A stretch of DNA of 64,000 bases from Dioscorea cayenensis subsp. rotundata (taxonomy: Eukaryota; Streptophyta; Magnoliopsida; Dioscoreales; Dioscoreaceae), in NCBI RefSeq assembly GCF_009730915.1, contig NC_052479.1, positions 30,195,610-30,259,609 of the forward strand, in the 5' to 3' direction. The notes beneath the pieces are model-generated. The model was not told the DNA's origin and searched no databases. It was given only the letters and a program-made list of their open reading frames with translations. Shown here one piece after another: positions 1 through 13,100 of this stretch (position 1 is the stretch's first letter; each line of letters opens with the position of its first letter). The position numbers and the translations under genes are program-made.

Positions 1-2640
1 TTTACAAATTTGTATTGTTTATATGCCACCACAAAATACTTTTATTTGATCCAATTAATATAATTTGCTATTTTGCCAACTTTGTCTTATATTATTAGCA
101 CTGATTATGGTTTATTTATATTATATAAAAATATTATCTAATAAAAAAAATATGATTTTTCATGGGGCTATAATGAGTAATTATTTAATTTTAAAAAATG
201 TTTAGAACTTTGAATTCAAATATTTATACATCTTCTTTGCTTTAAGCTTCTGTTGTTAATTTTTTTTTTCATGTCATTTAATTAAAAATATTTTAATTCT
301 TAATTATGCATTATATTTGTAACATTGAGTTATTTAATATTTTGGGATCTTCACTTGCTTTGCTTAATTTTAAACTCTTCAATAATTTTTTAAATAAAAA
401 CAATAAATAAATTGATATAATGGAGGATATTTTTTTTTTATAAAATGTATAAAACATCATAATTCATTGAAACCATGGAGAATAATATTCATTATCAATG
501 ATACAAAAACCAAGAACTTGTAAGTTTAGATTATTAATAATTATAGTATATATATATATATATGTATAATATGCAAAATCTTTCTAGTTTCAGATTAAGG
601 CACGTCAAACTTAAGAAAACTTCAAATTCATTTTAGTAAGTTTTTGATGCTCATTGGAATAATAAATAAAATATTATTTTTAGACTCCACCGACAAGCAT
701 GAGTGTGGCCGGCAGGTGTCAGGTATGAATGACGTAAGCTGGACCCAAGTCCAAGCGCCGAGAGTAGTGTCCGTTGCCACGTGTCAGTCTACTACCTGTT
801 TCTTTAGCCAAAGCATGTTACCGGGCCCGATGCGAAAAGGCCCACTTAAAACTCACTCTTTCGTTTTATCTACTCATTTATTTATTCATTTATTTAATTC
901 AATTGCTTTGAAGATAATAATAACAAGTTCCTTTTTACACACACACACATATATATTTGAAAATTTCAAAATTACAAGAATCTATAATTATTTTCAAATT
1001 CTATAAATATGTAAATAAATCTCTTTCTTAATAAGTGTATGTGTATTTATACACTTTATAGGAATATATTCAAAATGATTTATAGATAATAACCAATAAA
1101 TTTTATTTCCAACAGAACAATTTCATCAAAGATTTTGAATTTATTCTTTGCTATAATAATTTTTTGTCACATCATCACAATATCATTGTCAACAATGATC
1201 TTCAATTTAGAGAAAAAAAAAAAAAAAATCAAAATATAGTAATCAAAATGTTCTAGGGTTTCTTCAAGCATCTTAACATGTTCCTTTGCCCCCCTATTAA
1301 TGTCAAGAACATGGATTTTGAGTGTAACTCTTAAATCAATCCCTTTCTTATTGTTTTGCCAAAAAACAAACCCTAATTAACATTAGGCCAACACTCATTT
1401 ATTACACCCACTAAAGATTTAGTAAACATGATATCTTTCACTTAATCCAAAATATAGATTCCTTATTGAATCAGATTGAATGAATGATAAGAAGAAGAAT
1501 GTATGAACCTCATTTGAAACAATTTGGAGGAAAGCACATTGGCAACTCAGGATTACAAAGCACAGATTGTGATCCATAACTAACATGTCCCCTTACTTTT
1601 ATGATGAATATTAATCAGAATTCTTTTTTCTAATTCATTTGGGGAAAATTCTTGGCTACATCAAGTGCAAAGCATTGAAGTTGTTAGATAAGTGGCATGT
1701 GACAGTGAATTATAAAATGAACACCTTCATATGTATTTTTATTGTTCTGGTTTTAGACAAGACTTTGGTTGTCCTATGGTGGCCCTGCAAGTGAGGATGG
1801 GAAATTAAGGCAACAGATAAGGGCAAGAGACAGGCACAGGGGGAGTTTAGTTGGAGATGTTTCAGTTGCTAATAAAATGAGAATGATAGTGATGGTATGT
1901 AGTAAGTGTTGTGGCAGATGGTCTGGTCTGGGTGTTGCTAGACATATCCATTGATGGTCATAGTGTTTGTGTGTTTGATTCCCATGCATGAAACATTGGC
2001 CTTCAATTGATTCATGCTATGAATTTGTCATAAATCTCCATTGACAAACAGTTAAAAACACTATCTAGAGTTTTGTTCCTATGGTTATGACATATGACAA
2101 GTTTATAGTGTATATACTCTTCTAAGAAAGTTAAAGCTTGATCTGTGAAAAAGAGTAGTTAGTCACCTGTGATGGTGGTAGATACAAATGGCAATGTAGC
2201 AATGAGGATCATCATGGCCTTTGGACAAGAAGTATTTTGCTTGTCTTTTTGTTTTTCTTGTGGAACCTGAAGGAAAAACAGAAAGAGTGAATTAAATGTT
2301 GAGAGTAAATGAAGGATGCCAGACTCAATCAATTGTAAAAAAAATTATGTGGGTTTTGTCACCTGGGTTGCAAAAACAGATGTGACCCCAATGTCTGGCA
2401 GAAAAATGTCCTGGCTTTACATTGATGTGCAAGTTGAGAAGTCATTGGACTATTATTGATTGCTTTGATAGGCATCAAACACAGTTACTGTTTTTCAGAA
2501 CAGAAGCACAAGATGAATGTGTCTATTTTAACTCTTGAATCCAACCATCCATTCAGCAGACCAGTTGCTGGCAACATTGCATGGGTGACCACAGCAGGAT
2601 TGAAATCTCATCATGAATCAAGGGAATTCTTCTACTGATC
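1..2640. other. AT-rich intergenic spacer
   Basis: No coding exon with family similarity or coherent splice structure was found on either strand. The region is AT-rich, with a short TA run near 547-563 and A/T tracts. Two less AT-rich patches stand out: 660-840 (listed separately) and about 1760-1960. Short open frames in them have no recognisable motif. The stretch from about 2640 to 2883 probably contains the 3' UTR of the ubiquitin protease gene that ends at 2884 on the minus strand. Confidence 0.6.
660..840. promoter_or_regulatory. Promoter-like island with G-box
   Basis: This patch is clearly richer in G and C than its surroundings. It contains a G-box (CACGTG, 778-783), a TGACGTAAG bZIP-type site near 730-738 and a GGGCCC palindrome near 822-828. 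Such clusters are typical of plant promoters bound by bZIP, bHLH or TCP factors. No coding exon was recognised on either side, so the gene it might serve is unknown; it could lie to the left of the window. Confidence 0.35.
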
Positions 2641-2883
2641 CAAAAGAACAGTACTAATGTGTGTCTGAGTATGTGTGTGTTTTCAATTTTGACAACAGTA
2701 AGCTAATTCTGCAGAACACCTGTAGTTTCAGTGAAAATCTTGTTCTTAATCAATTGCTTGGGATTCAGGAAACACCTAGCATGGAAGGACTAACAAATCA
2801 ATAACCCATAAAGTGTGCCCCACCTCTCAGATATCGATGAGAAGCTAAAATCATAATGGCATTGATTTCTTTGCCGAACCAAG

Positions 2884-5800
2884 TCAGGTAGAAGAATGTC
2901 CACCGGAGCAATCACAGACACTGTTTATAATGGAAGTTCCAGAATTTTCTACTATAGTTTTTCCCTTGTCTCCAGAACACTTCCTTCTAGCAAGCTTGTC
3001 AAGGCAACCATCAGTATAGAGTAGTTCTGATTTCCTCTTGAAACCATTGGACAGCGAACCTTTTGGAGTGTCTTCATCTGCATATGCTGAACTTGAAGAA
3101 CCAGAACCTAATTCTGCCAGCTCTGGCTTGAATAATAAATCATCTGGAAGTTGCTCAACTGGCACTAGTGTCTTGGCCATTTCAGTGTCAATTTCATTAC
3201 TATAACATGAGCCTTCTGACATAGGTTTTTCCATGACAATGGTTGAACCATTAGACTCTTCAGTGCAACACTCTTCGTCTAGACTACAACATGGTTCTGG
3301 AAAATCCATGACTTGAACTTTAGAGTGTGTGGTTTTGGCTTGAGATTCCATGAGCCTGGAGGATGACAAATTTTCCTTATCTTCAGGATGTTCTGGTTTT
3401 GATGAGCTCGGTTTAAGATCATCAACAAGAGCAAATGGTATATGATTCTGCAGCAACTCTGTGCCATCCTTGATAAGAGCATTGTTAGCTATGTCAAGGG
3501 ATGATTGTGAACTGATGACAGCCAGTGAACAAGACAAAAGATCAATATGATTGGTTACATTAGCAGCGCTAAAAGAGAAGTCATTTGGGTGCTTTTTGCT
3601 TAAGCCTTCTTCCATGGGCTTAATGAGAGGCCTCTGACGTACATTTTTCCTGAAGAGCGATGCATGCCAGATCATTAGTTTCAAGCAAGCTACTAATATA
3701 TTTATGATATTTGTAAACCATGTGCATTGACAAGCAAACTCTTCAATAGTCAAAAGTTCATGAAATCTTTAAAAAAAGACCAGTAATTATGAAGTTCTAA
3801 TTCCGCGCTTATTCAAAGTAAAAATGGAAAAACATATACCTGCTATATAAGAGCATGTAAGCTTTCTCAGCAAGTACTTGCTGCACATCCACTATCTCAA
3901 CCTGTGACAAAATTTTATTTTTAGACTAACACTTAAAAGCATTTAAAAGTAGAGCTGGCACCAAAAATTTCGCAAGAGGTGTTACCATGGCGTCATCAAT
4001 CTTGTACCAATGGCCACTATAGTCTTTTGTAAAACAAATGTAATGGCCACCAGCTGTAGAATTTCCAAGATGAACAACAACAGCATAAAGTGTATAAAGG
4101 TCAGTACCATCTCTTTCCCCACTCATAAATGGAGTAAGATCCAAGTCCTCAGGAAAAGTAACAGTATTGTTCAACTTTTTGAATGTACCAGCCTGGTGAA
4201 AAGGGGTAAGTATGAAGAACAGACATTTAGGGGGAAAATCATAATAAAGGGTAGACTGAAAATCAAGAGCTAAAACGATGGCCATTACCTGAAAACGTTG
4301 AAAAATAATTGTCAGAATATTTGGAGCTTGATGAACACTATATTGTATCGAAGCTTTAACATAATGATTGCATCTAAAACCATGGAAACAACTAGATTTC
4401 ACTATCGTTTATGAGCTGAAAAGAAATAACACTTTAATAGAATTCTGTTGAAAAAATTGTAATACGGATAATCATGACCTGATAATTTTTTGAACTTTAT
4501 GCGCAAAAGTGGAGCTACTGATATAAATATTCCAAGTCCTAACAAAGAATTACGATTGAACATCTACTGCTAAAAATCAACATCTACCAGAATTCTCTAC
4601 ATATATTACATACATTTCTGGTAGCCTTGACAAGTCATCCGACTTTAGTGTTATGGCATAGGCTAATGTATTTGCAAAGAAGTAATCTCAGAGAAAGGTA
4701 ACACATTCAGCTCAAATGCACATTAGCTAATGCCTAGCACAGATGCAATATGAGAGATTATTACATACAGGGTTACGAATAAACCACCATATCCTGACTC
4801 AAATTAGGACCTATCCGACTTCTATTGAAGATTAAAAATAAGAAAGAGACAGATCAAGAAGAATTATCTCCTCATATATTAAAAGGGCTGAAAATTGTGG
4901 TCAGGTATAGTTTCATATTCTAACTTTGCGCAAACCTCAATTTTATCCATGTTGCAATCACAAATATTTGAACTACTGGGTTTCTCAGAACAGGCCATGG
5001 GCCATTAGCCATGGACACCCCACCAAATAAAAGCTGCAAATAAACCTCAAGTTCTAAGCCCATATAGCCTACACTGGAGGAGTTACTTCTAGTGAAATCA
5101 ATCATAGCACTTGATTGAGACATATATTTCAATCAACAAGATTCATAAATCCTGTCCATTGAGCTAGAAGCAGGAAGTATAAATTATGGAACCATCAAAA
5201 CCCTCTCCACATGCATGTTAATCTAATTGATTTTGCGAATGTTTTAAGATGGTTGGGAACATACCGAGCACATTTATACATATTTTCACCATCAAGCCAC
5301 TCTATGCAGGTGAACTGATCTAGGCATTCCTCCAAAGACTCAACACCTTGAATTTGAACTTCTAAATCGAATATATTCGCATAGTTATTTGAAATTGTAT
5401 TGCATTTTGTACATGTCACCTGAAAAACAAAGAACATGATCAAAGTTTCTGATCAAGACATAGGAATTAAATATTAGAGAAATATAAGAGAAAAGGAATC
5501 CGACAACATGGCCACCAACCACAAATGATAGCAAACAAAGATGAAGGAAAAGGCTACTAACAAAAGTGAGTTGCATGTTTCGCAGCTACTATCCTTTATG
5601 AACACATTCGATTGGAAAAGGTTCCACTGTTGTCAATAGGTGGCTTGTGCAAATAGATTTATCAAAGGGAAACTTCACAATCTAGAAAGTAACTTTAAAA
5701 GGAATTTCTACAAAAATGAAGGTTTACAACTGCCAACTACACAAACAAAAGAAGACCAGATACAAAGTCATCATTTTTAACCATAGAATCACGATTTAGA

Positions 5801-8800
5801 TAACAATTAAATTATACATGGTTGATGATGACGATTGTGGAAAGCAATAATATATAATTTGAACCATCAGGAGGCACAATATGAAATAATTAAAAATAAC
5901 AAATGATTGGCATGCTAACTAATACAAATTACTTGAGTAAAGATTCTGCCTGAGTTTGTAGATAACCACCAAATATGTGTTGGATAAGTGTAGTCCCTTG
6001 AGAGCTCAGATCCAAGGCCTTTTCACCTCCAAACTCATCAAGGCACACTGACTGCATTTCTTCAATCACAAATCTACAAGTATACAAGGTCAATTCATTG
6101 GAAAAGAAATTTATCTGCATACAGTTAGAAAATCAGAATGGAACAAAAATAAAGAGATATTAGTGTATTCAGAAACTGTCAACTACACCAGCAACTACCT
6201 CATAAATTCATGTGCATCCTCCTGGTTCCCATTGCCAAGGTAAGGCCTAATTTTGGATAGTTGAGATACAATCCAAGTTGGAGAGCAAGGGTGCAGGCTT
6301 TCCCTAGCTCTTTCAAAATGTGCTTGAAGGTCACATAAGAGGCACCAACAATCAAGTGTACCAACCCCCAGAAAGTGAGTTAGCACAGATTTATTCTTTT
6401 TTCTCTTGCATCTGCTACGGTGGTCTCCCTCCAAGTAGGAAGCAAGTGGTCGGGTACATCCCAAACATTGTAATACAACATTAACAAAGCAACTGCATAA
6501 TAATTGAGGAATTACTCAAGCTTAGCCTTCAGAAACATGTGAATTTGACTGGAGGTTAGACCATTACATGATTAAAGCCAATCAGGAGTAAATTAATTCA
6601 GCTTAAGATCTTGAAAATATATTCTTACCTCTCAGGACAGTCAGAAAAGAATTAATAAGGCTTAACCATCTAAGAACTTGAGAAAGATTGCATCACTCAA
6701 ACCTGTTTCCACAGTTCATAAGCCCACGGGGAGACAGTCCTGGCTTGTCCCAGAGCTTTTCAAATTCATCATAGCAGAAGAGGATCTACATTGGACATTG
6801 TAAACTAATGGGCTATTAATCAACTAACTAAAGTATACGGTTAGCTGAACCCAGGAGATTGTACCATCGTCTTTCACCTTTTGTGGGTCTTGCAGCACCT
6901 TACGAGTTCCATAGGCAGGTGCCGTGGTTATTGAACTAACAATTGGTAACACGCTAGAAGGCACACCATGTGATGGGCTTGTCTGCTCCCATTTTAGACT
7001 ATGATGTGCTTCCTGATGCTTTAACTGGCATGCTTCTGAACTGTTAAAAAGGGCATATCATATTTTTGCCATAGTGTATTGATGACGAACATGCTAGGAT
7101 ACAAAAACAAATCTAATAATGAGAAATTAAGTTGCCAGCCAAATTATTTAGAGAAAAAAGGAAGGAGGAAGTATGTTGGGACACGTATAGAATGATTGTA
7201 GAATCTCCAATAAACGCATTTTTCTTTTTAATAAAGGTACATTTCCAACATCTGAAATTCCTGCATCACAGTTTCTCAAAATGGCAACTTTTTAAGCAGC
7301 CAATCAATTGGAGCTCCTTTCTATATCTTATTAAAAAGCATAAAATCAATTTTAAATTGTGAAAAGATCCAAAATTAGCAGTAACATGAGACTATACTAC
7401 CCTGAATCTATTACCATTTTTAGGATTTCTGTTTCTGCTATCATGTGATTTCCCATTTCCAATTTCTCATTTAATTTCACTTATGGTCTTCTCTATCTGA
7501 ATGCCCCTATTTCATTTCACCTTATTTCTTTGGATTTGAAAATTAGTATTACTTCTAATGCATATTGTAATAGTTTTGACTTTCAGGCCTGAAAACAGTT
7601 TTCTCAAAAAATATTATTTCAGAATTAAAAAAGTAATAATGAGAAAAGAGTTACATGTAGAGAAAAAGGAAAAAAACAAAAAACAATGGAAGTGATTGAT
7701 TATATGAAACAAAGCACCCAAAAAAACAAAAAAAAACAAAAAAAAAGAAAGAAAGAAAGAAAGAAACAGAGAATAGGGGAAAACACATCCATCTAATGTA
7801 ATTTCATGGTATAAGAAAATCAGTGAGAATGAATAAGAAAGTCATCATATTCTATAAATGCCAGTAAAACAGGAAATTACTTATCAACTGAAAGTGATTG
7901 ATTAGAAAAATATGTTTATCAATTAATTATGCCAGTGGATTTCAAACAGTGGACTGAAGTCACTGGACAGAGAGAGAGCTGGGCTAATTGAACAATAAGC
8001 ATAATCTCTTCCACCTATTGCTTACTCTTTCTCTTGTATACTGTTGATGTCACCTAAAGTTAAATAAAAAAAGAAAAGAAAAGAAAATGAAGGTGAAGCT
8101 TGCAAGAATCATTTCTCACAGATTCTAAACGGTCTGTCATGAGGCTTGGTACAAATTAACCCCATGTCTAGATGAAACTTTCAGCCATCAAGCTCTCCTT
8201 AACTCAGATAGATCATGATGCACACTGATTTAAACCATACTTTCAACATTGATATACAAGACCTCACTGTTTGAGACAATTTTCCTCTGAAAAAACTCAG
8301 AACGTTATGGCATTTGCATTAAGGCAAAACTTCAAGAAATGAGCAAAGCCCTCAAAAACAATCTAACATAATCCTCTTTCTAGAAAAAGCCTCAAATTTT
8401 TCCAGATAAAAGGCATCAACTGAAAGAATCCCAACACCAAACTCCATCCAATTGAACTATAAGAACTGATCTCCTTCATATATTCCAGATTCCATTACAT
8501 TTTATACATTCTTTCCTTTCTTTTTTTTTTTTTCTCTAATTCATTTTTGTTTGCATTCATTCTAAAAGAATGTCATATTCAATCAAGAATTAAACAATTC
8601 TAACTCTAATGAATTAAATCCCTTCTCTAAAACCATCAAAAGAATCTATATACTCTTCTCTTTTCTTTGCTTCCTCGAATTCGTTTTTGTTTGCGTTCAA
8701 TCAAGATTCCAAGACAACGATTCAAATATAATGAATAAATTCCCTGCTCTAAAAACTCCCTCATTAAAACAACCCATACAAAAAGAACGCACAATTTCAC

Positions 8801-9017
8801 AAGAACCAAAAGAAATAAAAAAGAAAGGACAAGGCTGACCAACGAGACCATACCAACACCATACGTTCTCGCATTGAGAGCATTTCTTCCTCGCCGGAGC
8901 CCCGCACGCAGCGCATGGCTTGCTGCCGATGCGGCGGGCGATGAACACCGCCCCGCCGAGCAGCAACAACCCGCTGATCAAGAATCGAGGCACTTCCGAT
9001 GAAGAGGAAGGCAGCAT
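2884..9017 (-). CDS. UBP: Ubiquitin-specific protease, MYND-finger plant UBP15-19 type
   Basis: Cysteine protease removing ubiquitin from conjugates. Exons on the minus strand are 9017-8854, 7040-6878, 6785-6703, 6492-6199, 6073-5950, 5419-5265, 4373-4289, 4192-3986, 3901-3840 and 3649-2884; all phases agree and give 700 aa. Residues about 11-28 are a hydrophobic segment, suggesting membrane anchoring. Residues about 33-72 form a MYND zinc finger (CAAC, CSQC, CSEAC then paired His). The USP domain follows: catalytic Cys138 in [15 protein letters not shown], the CTKC and YKC..RCN zinc ribbon, His406 in GGHYICF and Asp422 in KIDD. The tail (about 447-700) is Ser/Glu-rich with no known domain. 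Length resembles the shorter UBP18/19 more than UBP15/16. Intron 5 needs a GC donor (5949-5948). The split of the Cys box over exons 3 and 4 is read from phase. Family assignment is firm; the exact orthologue is not. Confidence 0.9.
7741..7766. repeat. GAAA microsatellite in UBP intron 1
   Basis: A run of about five GAAA units follows a stretch of A-rich sequence inside the 1.8-kb first intron of the ubiquitin protease gene. The rest of that intron (7041-8853) holds no recognisable exon. Confidence 0.7.
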
Positions 9018-9058
9018 CTACAGATCTAGGGTTTCGTTTCTCTCCTTCGAATTTGAGA

Positions 9059-9063
<5 letters not shown>

Positions 9064-9102
<39 letters not shown>
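9064..9102. repeat. TC microsatellite in UBP 5' UTR
   Basis: About 19 TC dinucleotides lie 47 bases upstream of the UBP start codon, reading as GA on the coding strand. Position between the putative TATA box (9174-9180) and the ATG puts it in the 5' UTR. GA/CT runs in plant leaders can bind BPC proteins, but no such role is shown here. Open frames crossing it are artefacts. Confidence 0.85.
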
Positions 9103-9104
<2 letters not shown>

Positions 9105-9173
9105 GAGCTTTCCCGCGTTTTTCTTTCTCTTCTCTTCTCTCCAGAGGAGCGAGCACAGGGAGGGACCGGAGGG

Positions 9174-9180
9174 TTATATA
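9174..9180 (-). promoter_or_regulatory. TATA box of the UBP gene
   Basis: The minus strand reads TATATAA here, 157 bases upstream of the ATG at 9017. A start site about 30 bases downstream, near 9145, would give a 5' UTR of about 130 bases that includes the GA microsatellite. This is inferred from position only. Confidence 0.5.
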
Positions 9181-9960
9181 GTTATTTCAAATACTTGGGA
9201 TTTTGCTTTGAGATTTGGACTTTGGAAGAAGATGTGATCTCAGCCCTTGGTTCCGTGTCTTTTGTTTTTAAGTTTGTCTGGCTAGTTGGTGTGCTTACTC
9301 GCGGAACATTCTTCATTAACGTCTCCCTGGATAATTGATTAAGAAAAAGAATATTAAGAATGTTATTTCACAAATTATGCTATTATTATTATTATTTATT
9401 TATTTTTGCCTTTTTTTTTCAATGAATGAATTCTACATGGTGAGAATATTATTAAGAATGTTACGAGAATGGTGAATGGGCAGAGTCATAGTTGAATCCC
9501 TGAGTCATATTACTGTTTGTAGTACTGTGCATATATGGTAGGATATTGTATAAATACTATATTACTACTGTTTATTTCATTGTTCTCGAAACTCTTGTGG
9601 GAGGATGTCATTTTTTCTATTTTAGTGAGCAAAGAGGTTTATTAGCTCAGTTTAGTTCCTAAAATATCTTCTGAGTGTGTATATCATAGAACTTTTATTG
9701 TCTTATGTAACATCTAATCGAATTAATAAATTTTTACGGGATCATTAAATCATTATAATTGGTGTAATATAATATATGTATATCCCTTGACATCGAAGTC
9801 TCATTGACGGCTCTAATGGCCTTTGGTAAAAAAACAAAAATTTTAAAAAATAAAATTAAAACAATTATTTACCGTTAATAAAAAGAAAATGGTATTTGAA
9901 TTTAAGTGGGACCCATCTAATAACCCAAGCTGACCATTCCCGCGCAAATCTAAATAACCG

Positions 9961-9971
9961 TCCAACGGCCA
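9961..9971 (+). promoter_or_regulatory. Mitosis-specific activator (MSA) element
   Basis: TCCAACGGCCA fits the full plant MSA consensus YCYAACGGYYA, the binding site of MYB3R factors that control G2/M genes. It sits 183 bases before the DGK start codon. A second AACCG core lies just upstream (about 9955). Confidence 0.55.
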
Positions 9972-9977
9972 CCCGTC

Positions 9978-9986
9978 TTTCCCGCC
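9978..9986 (+). promoter_or_regulatory. E2F binding site
   Basis: TTTCCCGCC matches the E2F consensus TTTSSCGC exactly over its first eight bases and lies seven bases after the MSA element. A related ATTCCCGCGC is at about 9936-9945. E2F/DP factors drive G1/S genes in plants. Confidence 0.5.
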
Positions 9987-10153
9987 ACACGACTGTTACG
10001 AATCAGGTCTGAAGCAGATCCATTCGTTCATTACCATCTCGAGATCCGCACTCGATTCAAATCGTACGGCTAAAAAGAGACAAATCGTCGTATCTCTGTG
10101 CTTTTATCTCCGGTTTCATCAGAGGGTGCCACTCGCCTGAAAGTGATCGGAAA

Positions 10154-13100
10154 ATGGCGGCGTCCTCATCGGCGTCGGAGCCTTTGATATGGAGCTCGTT
10201 CCGGAACTCATGGCTGAGGATCGGGAAGCAGGAGCTGAGGAGGATGGTGGAGATACCGAGCCGGATAGCAACGGCGATGACGGTGGCTGCGATGACGAAA
10301 GACGCGGATGGGCCGGCGTATTTGGCGGCGCCGGCAGGGGAGGGGACGAACCCTCCGGAGGCACCGGTGGTGGTGTTTGTTAATTCGAGGAGCGGGGGAC
10401 GCCATGGCCTCATGCTCAAGGATCGTCTTCAGATGCTGATTGGCAAGGACCAGGTTTTTGATTTTCCCCTCTGAAATTTTTACAATTTTGTTTAATTTGG
10501 GATTAGTTTGGAGAATTTTTGTGATTTTTTTGTTAATTTTGTGTGAATAATTTTACCCCCTTTTTCCCAAAAGCATCAGATCAATGTTACCCTTGTGTGT
10601 TTCTTATATGGATTGGTTGAAGTACTCTTCTCTGATTGCTGAAATTTTGAAGAAGATCACTTCTGTTGTTGTGAAGTTGCATATATTTATATTAAATTTA
10701 TGGATAATTTCCACTTTGTTTTGTCAAAAGGATCAAATTTATGTTTTCATTATATGAATTAGCTGAACAAATTTAATGCAGAATTTGTTAATACCACTGT
10801 TGTTGTTTGAACATTAGGGACTAGGACAACATAATGTAGATTGCTTCACTCGTTTGATGAGTTTTTTTACTTATTTTTCTAGATGGATTATCTCTGCTTG
10901 GAGACCTATGATGTTTCTTGTTTTTAGTGCAGGTTTATGATCTTTCATGTGTGAAACCTGATGATTTTGTTCAATATGGTCTGGGTTGCTTGGAGACGTT
11001 GGCCAGTCTCGGTGATCTTTGCGCAAAGAGTATACGTGAGAAGTTGAGGATCATGGTATGATACTTGTGCTGGCCTTGTGGTCATTACTGTTTTGAGTGG
11101 TAATTCGAGAATGTACTAGTGAATCATTTTTGGGAGCTCATGGTTGGTAGGTTGCTGGAGGTGATGGCACAGTTGGATGGGTATTAGGAAGCCTGGCAGA
11201 ACTTCATACTCAGAATAGAACGCCAGTACCTCCAATTGGCATCATTCCACTTGGAACTGGCAATGATCTCTCCAGAAGCTTTGGTTGGGTAATGAACTAT
11301 TGCACTTTCATATAATTTTAGTTTATATAATTACTATTTTGAATCTCAATCTACCTTGCTAACTTTCACTCTAGGGTGGTTCATTTCCTTTTACATGGAG
11401 GACAACAGTGAAAAATTCTATCCACAGAGCTGTCACTGGTCCAGTTTGCCATCTTGACAGGTGGAGGATCTAATTTATCTCTTCTTAGTCATATTCATGA
11501 TAGAGAACCTCTGCCTGACTAAACTTTGAGTTCATTTGTGAACTTGAGCTATTGGTGAATTTTTTTAGTTTTGGTTTGTATATATCATGTTATAGCACCA
11601 TGCTATTGCTTTTGGGAATAATTTGTAGGTAGTAGCATGCACCAAGTACATGTTTATGATTAATTTCTGGTTCTAAGCATTTAACTTTCTCAGTTTTACT
11701 CAGAACTACTTGTTCTATTGTGATAAGTGCAATTTGCAATCCTAAGTGGTTTATTTAATTATCTTAGCATCTATCCTTATTCTGACATTCAACTTTCTGA
11801 ATGCTAGAAAATATTTTGTTGTTGAATTTTTAATGAGAAAAGTAGACCTTTGGGTATTAAACTTGCAAACTTTTTATGCAGTTGGGAAGTCGTTATATCA
11901 GTGCCAGAATTGGAGCCAATAGACTTGCCACACTGTCTCCGGCAACTTGATGACCACATTTATATTCAGGTTTTGGATGCAACTGAAATTATGTATTTGC
12001 AACCATTTTGATGTATGCTATTTCATGCTTCAACTTAAATTGAATTTTCATGATCTATTGTTGATTCTGTGACAATGAAGTCATATCTTTTACTTCTGAA
12101 TCCTGATATGCCTTGATATTTACTGTCATGGACCTTAATGCAGAGGATCAGAATAACCAAGAAGTCATATGTATCCACTCAAATATTTTTATTTATTGGG
12201 AGTCTAGAATGATTCAGCAGTCTGTCCTGTATAATAACTAATTAACTTGTGCTTGTAGCTTTGCAGAATGTAGTTATTTAATAATTATAAATGGTAGAAA
12301 ATTATTTTTTGTAATCTATTATTTGGTTGATTTTCTTGTGTTTAGTAATTATGTTTGTTTTACATTTTAACACAATCTCCCAATTTTTCTATTTTTTTTA
12401 TGATCATTCGCTCTCCTTTTTGATTTTCAAATTTCTAAATCAGCATCTGATCAAGTATGCGTAATTTTATCTTTAACAACATATCTGCATATAATGATTT
12501 TCTCATCGGAATGGAACATTTCTATTTTCAAGTTCTAATTAATATAGCAACTGATATTTATGCAGGATGGAGATAATGAGGAGCAGTCTCCTTTAAGGGG
12601 TTCATGCTATAAAGGAGTCTTTTACAACTATTTTAGCGTAGGTATAGTCTTTAATTTGCCACTTTTCAACAATACATGACTTACTTCATTTTGATTTATT
12701 TCCTTTGACAGTCAAATAATCTTCAGTTCTTAAAATCAGAGGTGATAGCATATTTTTCTTTTCCATTTTGTTTGAGCTTTGAAATAAATGCTAATGGATT
12801 CTTTGTTGTCTTTTTTTGTTAGCTATCACTAATTTATTTCAAAACCAAAAGTTTCATGCACATTCTTATTTTATATGGTAAATTTGATCCTGAATTTGCT
12901 AATTTTTCCAAATGCAGGAATGGATGCACAGGTTGCATATGGCTTCCATCACCTACGTGATGAAAAACCATACATTGCTCAAAGTCCAATTGCAAATAAA
13001 GTGCGTTACTGATTTCTGCTTGATGTTTTTCTATTGTTTTCTTCCAAGATGTCTCATAATCATTTTTTAAAATTGTGGAAGAATGAAGGCACAAAAGTGA

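Larger units (their letters stand above)
9238..10153. promoter_or_regulatory. Divergent promoter between UBP and DGK
   Basis: About 1.1 kb separates the two start codons of oppositely transcribed genes. The half near UBP is AT-rich; the half near DGK (9930-10150) is GC-richer and holds an MSA element (9961-9971) and an E2F site (9978-9986). No coding sequence was found in it. Confidence 0.6.

Noticed and set aside
1769-1989. Overlapping short frames on both strands in a GC-neutral patch
   Set aside because: No family motif and no splice continuation; retained only as part of the spacer description.
8855-8865. Alternative UBP exon 1 donors at 8863 or 8857
   Set aside because: Only the donor at 8853 gives both correct phase into 7040 and the five-residue spacing between Cys ligands expected in a MYND finger.
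8920-9237. Ser/Leu-rich frames through the TC microsatellite
   Set aside because: Antisense to UBP exon 1 and its leader; produced by the dinucleotide run.
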